In this document: one piece after another, positions 57,700 through 64,000 of the stretch
Layout: every line of letters begins with the position of its first letter
Numbering within the stretch: the stretch's first letter is position 1
Source: Paracoccaceae bacterium
GTDB taxonomy: Bacteria; Pseudomonadota; Alphaproteobacteria; Rhodobacterales; Rhodobacteraceae
Assembly (NCBI GenBank): GCA_016936395.1
Contig: JAFGXY010000049.1
Coordinates: 1-64,000 of the forward strand
Direction of reading: 5' to 3'
Length of the DNA stretch: 64,000 nucleotides
Notes under the pieces: generated by a model
Seen by the model: the letters and a program-made list of their open reading frames with translations, nothing else
What the model was told of the DNA's origin: nothing
The model's database searches: none
Program-made: the position numbers and the translations under genes

Positions 57700-59225
57700 T
57701 GGGGGCTGGCGTCGCGGCCTTGGTCGCGGCGCTTGTTCTGGTGCCCTTGGCGGCGGTTGGACTGCGCGCTGGGGCTTGGCCTGCGCTGCTGCCGGGCGAT
57801 GTGCAGACGCTGTGGTTTACGCTGTGGCAGGCGGTGGTGTCGGCGCTGCTGTCATGCCTTTTGGCGGTGCCGGTGGCACGGGCCTTGGCGCGGCGGCGGT
57901 TCCGGGGGCGTGGGGCGCTGATCACCCTGATGGGCGCGCCGTTTCTGCTGCCGGTGATTGTGGCGGTGATGGGCCTGATCGCGGTGTTTGGACGGTCGGG
58001 TCTGGTGAATGGCCTGCTGTCCGGTGTGGGTCTTGCGCCGGTGTCGATCTACGGCGCGCAGGGCGTGGTGCTGGCGCATGTCTTCTTGAACCTGCCGCTG
58101 GCGGTGCGCATGGTGCTGCAAGGTTGGCAATCGATTCCGGCCGAGCGGTTCCGGCTGGCAGACTCGCTGGGCTTTGCCCCGGCGCAGGTGGCGCGGCATC
58201 TGGAATGGCCGATGCTGCGCGCGGTGCTGCCGGGGGCCTTTGCGGTGATATTGGTGGTGTGCCTGACCAGCTTTGCCGTGGCGCTGACCCTAGGGGGCGG
58301 GCCGAAGGCCACAACCGTGGAGTTGGCGATCTATCAGGCGGTACGGTTTGATTATGACCTTGGCCGCGCGGCGATGCTGTCGGGAATGCAGTTTGGGCTG
58401 TGCGCCTTGATTGCGGTGCTGGCGTGGCGCGCGGTGACGCCCACCAGCTTTGGTGCCGGATTGGGCCGCGGGCGCCTTGTGCAGGCGCGGGGGGCGGGGC
58501 CTTTGGTTGCAGATATTCTGGCGATCGGGCTGGCGGCGGCGTTCTTGCTGCTGCCACTGGGCGCGATCGTGCTGCGCGGTCTGCCGGGGCTGGCCGAGGT
58601 GCCCGCCGCGGTTTGGGCGGCGGCGGGCCGGTCGGTGACGGTGGCGCTGGTGTCCACCGGGGTGACGGTTGCGGCGGCGCTGGTTCTGGCGCTGCAGGTG
58701 GCTCAGGGCGGGCGCGGGGCCGGGCTGATGGACGCGGTGGCGCTGTTGCCGCTGGCGACCTCGGGCCTTGTGCTGGGGACCGGGTTGTTCTTGCTGGTGC
58801 AGCCATGGGCCGCGCCGTCGGATCTGGCGCTGCCGGTCACGGTGGCGGTGAATGTGGCGCTGTCGCTGCCCTTTGTTTACCGGTTGTTGTTGCCCGAGGC
58901 GCGGGTGCTGCTGGCTGATTATGGTCGCCTGTCGGAAAGCCTTGGCCTGCACGGGGCGGCGTGGCTGCGGCTGGTGGCGGTGCCGCGTCTGGCACGGCCC
59001 TTGGGTTTTGGTGCGGGACTGGTGGCGGCGCTGTCGATGGGCGATCTGGGGGTGATTGCGCTGTTTGCATCAGACCAGACCGCTACTTTGCCACTGGTGG
59101 TGCAGCGGTTGATGGCGGGCTATCGGATGGAAACGGCGGCGGCGGCGGCTTTGGTGCTGGTGGCGATCAGCTTTACCCTGTTTTGGGCGTTTGATGCTTG
59201 GGGGCGCTGGTATGCTGGAACTTGA
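57699..59225 (+). CDS. thiP: Thiamine ABC transporter permease
   Basis: A 508-residue membrane protein with two fused permease halves, each with the EAA loop: DSLGFAPAQVARHLEWPMLR in the first and ESLGLHGAAWLRLVAVPRLA in the second. About ten to twelve hydrophobic segments. ATG 57699 overlaps the thiB stop as TAATG. Partner of ThiB and ThiQ. Confidence 0.94.
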   Translation: MGAGVAALVAALVLVPLAAVGLRAGAWPALLPGDVQTLWFTLWQAVVSALLSCLLAVPVARALARRRFRGRGALITLMGAPFLLPVIVAVMGLIAVFGRSGLVNGLLSGVGLAPVSIYGAQGVVLAHVFLNLPLAVRMVLQGWQSIPAERFRLADSLGFAPAQVARHLEWPMLRAVLPGAFAVILVVCLTSFAVALTLGGGPKATTVELAIYQAVRFDYDLGRAAMLSGMQFGLCALIAVLAWRAVTPTSFGAGLGRGRLVQARGAGPLVADILAIGLAAAFLLLPLGAIVLRGLPGLAEVPAAVWAAAGRSVTVALVSTGVTVAAALVLALQVAQGGRGAGLMDAVALLPLATSGLVLGTGLFLLVQPWAAPSDLALPVTVAVNVALSLPFVYRLLLPEARVLLADYGRLSESLGLHGAAWLRLVAVPRLARPLGFGAGLVAALSMGDLGVIALFASDQTATLPLVVQRLMAGYRMETAAAAALVLVAISFTLFWAFDAWGRWYAGT

Positions 59226-59907
59226 CAAGTTGGTGCTTGCGCAGGACGGGTTTCGCCTGACGGCGGATTGGTCGGTGCCCAAGGGCGAGCGCGTTGCCAT
59301 CATCGGGCCGTCGGGGGCGGGGAAATCCACGCTGTTGTCGGCCATTGCCGGGTTTTTTGCCCCTGCGTCCGGTCGGGTGCTGTGGCAGGGGCAGGATCTT
59401 GTCAATGTGTTGCCGGGGGCGCGGCCGATCAGCAGCCTGTTTCAGGACCAGAACCTGTTCCCGCATCTGACGGTGGCGCAGAACCTTGGGCTGGGCCTGC
59501 GGCCCGACTTGCGATTGTCGCCGGATCAGGTGCAGCAGGTGGGACGGGCACTTGTGCGGGTGGGGTTGTCTGGGATGGGCGACCGCCGGCCCGGCCAGCT
59601 TTCGGGCGGGCAGATCGGTCGGGCTGCCTTGGCGCGGGCCCTGTTGCGGGCGCGCCCGATCTTGCTGCTGGACGAACCCTTTGCCGCCCTGGGCCCGGCG
59701 CTGAAGTCCGAGATGCTGGCCCTGGTGGCCGAGGTGGCGGACGCGACGGGTGCGTTGGTCATGCTGGTGACGCATGACCCGAAGGACGCCATGGGCTTTG
59801 CCCGGCAGACGGTTCTGGTGGCCGAGGGTGAGGCGCAGGCCCCGGTGCCGACCGCGGCGTTCTTTGCCAACCCGCCACCGGCCTTGCGCGCCTATCTGGG
59901 GCCATGA
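59212..59907 (+). CDS. thiQ: Thiamine ABC transporter ATP-binding protein
   Basis: A 231-residue ATPase. Walker A IIGPSGAGKSTLLSAIAGFF, Q-loop SSLFQDQNLFPHLTVAQNLG, signature LSGGQIGRAALARALL (first position after GGQ is Ile instead of the usual Arg/Gln), Walker B PILLLDEPFAALGPAL, His-loop MLVTHDPKDA. Overlaps thiP by 14 bases. A terminator follows. Confidence 0.95.
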   Translation: MLELDKLVLAQDGFRLTADWSVPKGERVAIIGPSGAGKSTLLSAIAGFFAPASGRVLWQGQDLVNVLPGARPISSLFQDQNLFPHLTVAQNLGLGLRPDLRLSPDQVQQVGRALVRVGLSGMGDRRPGQLSGGQIGRAALARALLRARPILLLDEPFAALGPALKSEMLALVAEVADATGALVMLVTHDPKDAMGFARQTVLVAEGEAQAPVPTAAFFANPPPALRAYLGP

Positions 59908-59914
59908 CATGAAA

Positions 59915-59938
59915 AAACCCCGCCTTGCAGCGGGGTTT
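59915..59938. terminator. Bidirectional terminator between thiQ and petC
   Basis: AAACCCCGC and GCGGGGTTT form a perfect 9-bp stem around CTTGCA, with A-rich sequence on one side and T-rich on the other, so it can end both convergent operons. Confidence 0.92.
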
Positions 59939-59964
59939 GTTCTGGCTTGAAGGCCCGCTTGCGA

Positions 59965-60816
59965 TCAGGCGATGCGCTGACCTTTGACCTTGGACCAAAG
60001 CTTCTTGTTGGTCAGATACAGCAGCGTTGACAGCACGACCAGGAACAGCACGGCCTTGAAGCCAGCTTCCTTGCGCGCCATCAGCTTCGGCTCTGCCGTC
60101 CACATCAGGAACGAGGACACGTCAACGGCCATGTTGTGCATGGTCGCGGGGTGGCCATCGGCATATTCCACCAGATCATCGAACAGCGCGGGGGGCATGG
60201 CGATCCAGCTTCCCGGCACGGTTGATACGCCGTGTTCATCCTTGCAGCTGTCCGGCACGCCACCAGCACCGAAGGCGGTGTTGTAGTAATAGCCGTCGAT
60301 ACCGTCAGGCGCGCATTCGGGGTTGTCTTCAAAGCTCATCAGCAGCGAGTAGATGTATTCCGGCCCGCCCATACCGTTCAGCAACTGGCTGATGCCGGTG
60401 CCGACCGGACCATGGAAGCCCGCCCGCGCCTTGGCCATCACCGACAGATCAGGTGCGTTCCACAATTGCGACATCGGGAAATGGTCAGACGGTTTGCCGT
60501 CACGGTCTTCGCCGGTGTCTTCATCGACAACGGTGAATTGCGTGGCATAGGCGCGGATCTGGTCTTCTGGCATCTGCGGACCGCCTTCGTCCGACAGGGT
60601 GCGGATCGGGACGTAACGCAGACCGTGGCAGGCCGAGCAGACCTCGGTATAGACTTGCAGGCCACGTTGCAGTTGCAGCTGGTCAAAGGTGCCGAACGGT
60701 CCTTCATGGGCAAAGGCCACGTCTTCGAAATGCGTGTGCGGACCGCTGGCGGCAAGGGCCGCCCCGGCCGTAATGGCCAGGGCAGAAACGGCGGTGAGGG
60801 TGATGTTCCTGAGCAT
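59965..60816 (-). CDS. petC: Cytochrome c1 of the bc1 complex
   Basis: A 283-residue precursor. Signal peptide [20 protein letters not shown]; heme c motif [20 protein letters not shown] (CxxCH); axial Met region is likely in [15 protein letters not shown] or nearby; C-terminal membrane anchor [20 protein letters not shown]. The ATG at 60816 is chosen because the signal peptide starts there. It carries electrons from the Rieske protein to cytochrome c. Last gene of petABC. Confidence 0.95.
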   Translation of the reverse strand: MLRNITLTAVSALAITAGAALAASGPHTHFEDVAFAHEGPFGTFDQLQLQRGLQVYTEVCSACHGLRYVPIRTLSDEGGPQMPEDQIRAYATQFTVVDEDTGEDRDGKPSDHFPMSQLWNAPDLSVMAKARAGFHGPVGTGISQLLNGMGGPEYIYSLLMSFEDNPECAPDGIDGYYYNTAFGAGGVPDSCKDEHGVSTVPGSWIAMPPALFDDLVEYADGHPATMHNMAVDVSSFLMWTAEPKLMARKEAGFKAVLFLVVLSTLLYLTNKKLWSKVKGQRIA

Positions 60817-60833
60817 GTCAGTCAGTTCCTTTC

Positions 60834-62171
60834 TCACTCGGCCGGCTGGACCGCTGCCGGGGCAGATGGCGGGGCGTAGTGGCTGTTGAAGTCTTCTTCG
60901 ATGGTCGCGGGCTGCGGTTCCGGCGTCTCGATCACACCCAGAAGCGGCAGGACGACCAGGAAGTAGCCGAACCAATAGGCCGAGGCGATCAGCGAGATCG
61001 TTGCGTAGGGCTCTTCGGTCGGCATGGCACCGACCCATGTCAGGATGACAAAGTCTACGCACAGGCCAACAAACCACCACTTGAACATCGGGCGATAGCG
61101 GCCCGAACGAACCGACGAGGTGTCAAGCCAAGGTGCCAAGACCATCACGATGATCGACCCGAACATCGCCAACACGCCGAACAGTTTCGCATCGACGATG
61201 CCGAAGGTCACCCATTGCGTCAGGGCCACCAGCCAGACATCGGCGGTGAAGGCGCGCAGGATGGCGTAGAACGGCAGGAAATACCATTCCGGCACGATGT
61301 GAACCGGCGTCGAAAGCGGGTTTGCCTCGATATAGTTGTCGGGGTGGCCTAGGTAGTTCGGCATGAAGCCGACCACGGCAAAGAACACGGCAAGGATCAC
61401 GGCCAAGGCGAACAGATCCTTGATCACGAAATACGGCCAGAACGGCACGGTATCACGCTCGGCCTCTTCCTTGGACCCGCGGCGCACCTCAACCCCGGTC
61501 GGGTTGTTGTTGCCGGTGGTGTGGAAGGCCCAGATGTGCACCGCGACCAGCGCCGCAATCACGAAGGGCAGCAGATAATGCAGCGAGAAGAAGCGGTTCA
61601 GCGTGGCATTGTCAACGGCAGGGCCGCCCAACAGCCAGGTCTGGATCGCGCCGCCGACACCGGGGATCGCGCCGAACAGGCCGGTGATCACCGTGGCGCC
61701 CCAGAACGACATCTGACCCCATGGCAGAACGTAACCCATGAAGGCGGTCGCCATCATCGCAAGGTAGATCAGCATGCCGATGATCCACGTCACTTCGCGC
61801 GGGGCCTTGTAGGAGCCATAGTAGAGGCCGCGGAAGATGTGCAGATAGACGGCGATGAAGAACAGCGAGGCACCATTGGCGTGCAGATAGCGCAGCATGT
61901 GCCCGCCATTCACGTTGCGCATGATGTGTTCGATCGACGCGAACGCCTCATCGACATGCGGCGTGTAATGCATGGCCAGCACAATGCCGGTCACGATTTG
62001 CAGCACAAGGCAGAAGGTCAGGACAATGCCCCAGATCCACATCCAGTTCAGGTTCTTGGGTGTGGGCAGCATCATGGTGTCATACAGAAGGCCCACAATC
62101 GGCAGGCGCTTGTGAAGCCATGTTTCGGCGCCCGTCTTGGGCTCGTAATGGTCGTGCGGAATACCAGCCAT
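60834..62171 (-). CDS. petB: Cytochrome b of the bc1 complex
   Basis: A 445-residue eight-helix membrane protein carrying hemes bL and bH and both quinone sites. [55 protein letters not shown] and the Qo motif [13 protein letters not shown] are visible. The C-terminus is somewhat extended (about 420-445), as in other Rhodobacterales. Located between petA and petC. Confidence 0.97.
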   Translation of the reverse strand: MAGIPHDHYEPKTGAETWLHKRLPIVGLLYDTMMLPTPKNLNWMWIWGIVLTFCLVLQIVTGIVLAMHYTPHVDEAFASIEHIMRNVNGGHMLRYLHANGASLFFIAVYLHIFRGLYYGSYKAPREVTWIIGMLIYLAMMATAFMGYVLPWGQMSFWGATVITGLFGAIPGVGGAIQTWLLGGPAVDNATLNRFFSLHYLLPFVIAALVAVHIWAFHTTGNNNPTGVEVRRGSKEEAERDTVPFWPYFVIKDLFALAVILAVFFAVVGFMPNYLGHPDNYIEANPLSTPVHIVPEWYFLPFYAILRAFTADVWLVALTQWVTFGIVDAKLFGVLAMFGSIIVMVLAPWLDTSSVRSGRYRPMFKWWFVGLCVDFVILTWVGAMPTEEPYATISLIASAYWFGYFLVVLPLLGVIETPEPQPATIEEDFNSHYAPPSAPAAVQPAE

Positions 62172-62182
62172 GGGGGTTATCC

Positions 62183-62743
62183 TTATCCCAGCTTGATTGT
62201 GACGTCGTCAACGAAGGACGCCACCGGAATGTCGAGGTTGCGCGGTGCGGGGCCTTTGCGGATGCGGCCTGCAGCATCGTAGTGCGAGCCGTGGCAGGGG
62301 CAGAACCAACCGTTGAAATCGCCCGAGCCATCGCCGATCGGCACACAACCCAAGTGGGTGCAAACGCCGATCATCACCAGCCATTCGCCGGCCTCGTCCA
62401 TTGCCCGGTTTTCGTCCGACGCGTCGGTGCCCGGCTTGTTCGGATTCTGCGACAGCTTGTCCGGCAGTTCCGACAGGTCGGTCGCGCGGGCACTTTCAAG
62501 GTCTGATTCCGAGCGGCGACGGATGAACACCGGCTTGCCAAGGAACTTGATCGTCAACTGCGTTCCGACTTCAACTTCCGAGATATCGACGAAAATCGAC
62601 GACATGGCCTGAACGTCGGCCGATGGGTTCATCTGGTTGACAAGGGGCCAGACTGCTGCGCCCGTGGCAACGGCTCCGGCACCGGCGGTGGCGTAATACA
62701 GGAAATCGCGGCGGGTACCTGACTGGTCTTCAGCGTGGGACAT
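62183..62743 (-). CDS. petA: Rieske iron-sulfur protein of the bc1 complex
   Basis: A 186-residue protein with an N-terminal twin-arginine-type anchor ([20 protein letters not shown]) and the [2Fe-2S] ligands in [16 protein letters not shown] and [14 protein letters not shown]. It oxidises ubiquinol at the Qo site. The ATG at 62743 has GGGAGAATATCTC upstream. First gene of petABC; the 215-base gap upstream should hold the promoter, though no clear elements are read. Confidence 0.96.
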   Translation of the reverse strand: MSHAEDQSGTRRDFLYYATAGAGAVATGAAVWPLVNQMNPSADVQAMSSIFVDISEVEVGTQLTIKFLGKPVFIRRRSESDLESARATDLSELPDKLSQNPNKPGTDASDENRAMDEAGEWLVMIGVCTHLGCVPIGDGSGDFNGWFCPCHGSHYDAAGRIRKGPAPRNLDIPVASFVDDVTIKLG

Positions 62744-62958
62744 GAGATATTCTCCCTTCCGGGGCTGAAACATGCACAGCCCATGGTTACATCGAGTCGA
62801 TGGTTTCCCATCAGCTTGCTGATCACGGTTGTAGCCAGAAGGCTGCCCCGCGTCCAGCGGACAATAGGGCGCATCCTCGCCGTAAAGCAGGCACATTCCC
62901 TGCATTTACGGGCGGCAGTCGTCCAATGCGCAAGACACTATCCCGATCATTGCCTGCA

Positions 62959-63594
62959 TCAAGTCCCTGCGACAAGTCGTAGCGCAAAGCCGGCAAACAT
63001 CAAGCCAGCCAGCGCCTGCAAGGCCCAGCCCGCCGACAGGTAGGCCCTGGCGGCGGTCGGGATGGAAAAGGCAAGCGTATAGGCACCGTGGATGGTGAAA
63101 GACAACACACAGGCCCCGCCACACAGCAGGGCGACATCAAAGGCGTCGGCGCGCGCCACCGGAAACAGGCCCAGCACCGCCAGCCATGAGGTCAGCGCCT
63201 TGGGGTTGACCGCGTTCACCAACAGCGCGCGACGAAAGCCATCGGCCCAACGCAGCCCTTCGGACGCAGGTGGCAGGCGCATCGCCTGTGCCCGCCAGCC
63301 GGCCCATGCCGCACGCAGATAGCGCAGCGAAAACCACGCCAGCAAGCCAACGGCGGCAAGCGTCAGCGCGATCTGGATCTGCGGCAGAAGCGTGATCACT
63401 GCCGCCACACCCAGCGTCATGCCCAGGCACCACAGCCCGATGCCAAGTCCCACGCCGCTGGCCGAACCGAACCCCGCCGCGCGGCCCGACCCCATCGACA
63501 GCGCGATCGTGGTCAGCACATTCGGCCCGGGCGAGACAATGTTGGCGGCCAGAAAGCCCCAGACCGGCAGGAAATCGGACAACGGAAGCGCCAT
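62959..63594 (-). CDS. LysE/RhtB-family amino-acid exporter
   Basis: A 211-residue membrane protein with about six hydrophobic segments. The family N-terminus is clear: WGFLAANIVSPGPNVLTTIA. VNAVNPKALTSWLAVLGLFP is a second conserved stretch. Substrate unknown. Its ATG lies one base after the stop of the preceding GST gene on the minus strand, so the two are probably cotranscribed. Confidence 0.9.
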   Translation of the reverse strand: MALPLSDFLPVWGFLAANIVSPGPNVLTTIALSMGSGRAAGFGSASGVGLGIGLWCLGMTLGVAAVITLLPQIQIALTLAAVGLLAWFSLRYLRAAWAGWRAQAMRLPPASEGLRWADGFRRALLVNAVNPKALTSWLAVLGLFPVARADAFDVALLCGGACVLSFTIHGAYTLAFSIPTAARAYLSAGWALQALAGLMFAGFALRLVAGT

Positions 63595-63595
63595 G

Positions 63596-64000
63596 TCAGC
63601 CCGGCGGCACCGTGGCCTGCATCGACGCCCGCTTGGCAAACTGCGCCTCCCATTCGGCCAGCCGTGGCCGGGTCTTGCGCCAGTTGCGGTTGCCAAGGCG
63701 GAAATCCAGATAACCCAGTGCGCAGCCGGTGGCGATCTGGCCGATGTCCAGCGGGCCGGACAGGTGGTCGATCCAGCGGGTTTCCAGCACATCGAGCGCG
63801 CGGTCCACCTTGGCCCACTGGCCTTCGACCCAAGGGGCATAACGGTTCGCCTCGGGCCGGATGCGGGTTTCATAAACCATCAGCACGGCGGCATCGAGAA
63901 TGCCATCGGCGGTTGCCTCGACCGTCAGCGTATCCCACAACCGCGGGGCCGACGGGTAGAAGCCAGCCCCGGCCTGCGCGTCCAGAAACTGGCAAATCAC
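63596..64000 (-). CDS. Glutathione S-transferase family protein, N-terminus outside the window
   Basis: The last 134 or so residues of a GST-like protein run off the right edge. ICQFLDAQAGAGFYPSAPRL fits the family's end of the thioredoxin domain, and the helical C-terminal domain contains GPLDIGQIATGCALGYLDFR, where the conserved Asp of the N-capping motif is expected. Function unknown; linked to the LysE gene. Confidence 0.82.
   Translation of the reverse strand: MICQFLDAQAGAGFYPSAPRLWDTLTVEATADGILDAAVLMVYETRIRPEANRYAPWVEGQWAKVDRALDVLETRWIDHLSGPLDIGQIATGCALGYLDFRLGNRNWRKTRPRLAEWEAQFAKRASMQATVPPG

Overview
The window is chromosomal DNA of a high-GC alphaproteobacterium, almost certainly a member of the Rhodobacterales (Rhodobacteraceae). 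The basis is gene content and order: a cbbR-cbbFPT-type Calvin cycle operon with red-type form I RuBisCO and CbbX, petP/petR-type regulators near petABC (cytochrome bc1), a gltD-hypothetical-gltB arrangement, an lptC-lptA-lptB-hpf-ptsN block, and a dxs-ispA-xseB-deacetylase block. No photosynthesis genes (puf, puh, bch, crt) are present, so phototrophy cannot be judged from this window.

Layout. 1-640: decayed remnant of a molybdenum-hydroxylase FAD subunit. 680-3879: dnaK-dnaJ chaperone operon (minus strand) with an RpoH-like promoter and a terminator. 4198-12956: envelope polysaccharide region: a capsule-type ABC permease and a small secreted protein on the minus strand, then cysQ, galU, two tandem family-2-like glycosyltransferases, a GT14-type glycosyltransferase and a double-domain sulfotransferase-like protein. 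The pairing of a PAP phosphatase with a sulfotransferase suggests a sulfated glycan. 12992-16179: ptsN, hpf and the LPS-export genes lptB, lptA, lptC. 16265-18979: RNase D, tRNA-Leu(CAG), an NDUFA9-like dehydrogenase and uppP. 19140-25928: glutamate synthase. 25982-27223: a DUF4342 protein and mtgA.

27231-42418 is the centrepiece: cbbR, divergent from one run of fourteen same-strand genes, cbbF-P-T-G-K-A-M-L-S-X-E-trx-Z-Y. It encodes nearly the whole Calvin-Benson-Bassham cycle (no triose-phosphate or ribose-5-phosphate isomerase), both a form II (CbbM) and a form I (CbbLS) RuBisCO side by side, the form I activase CbbX, and two HAD phosphatases that remove RuBisCO side products or inhibitors. 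A thioredoxin-fold gene is translationally coupled inside the distal part. Structured intercistronic segments flank cbbLS.

42492-51569: a GST, dxs-ispA-xseB-deacetylase, AMP nucleosidase, HU, purU and aroC. 51570-52141 is a gene-free stretch with palindromic, REP-like sequence. 52142-56530: queG, a small basic repeat protein with an excellent ribosome binding site, ilvE, petP-petR and an NAD-dependent epimerase-like gene. 56573-59907: a TPP riboswitch with a readable translational expression platform controlling thiBPQ. 59965-62743: petABC on the minus strand. 62959-64000: a LysE-family exporter and a partial GST.

The most notable features are the single-operon co-location of form II and form I RuBisCO, the inferred sulfated-polysaccharide cassette, and the 60-residue repeat protein. 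All functional statements come from reading motifs and known families; no database search was possible.
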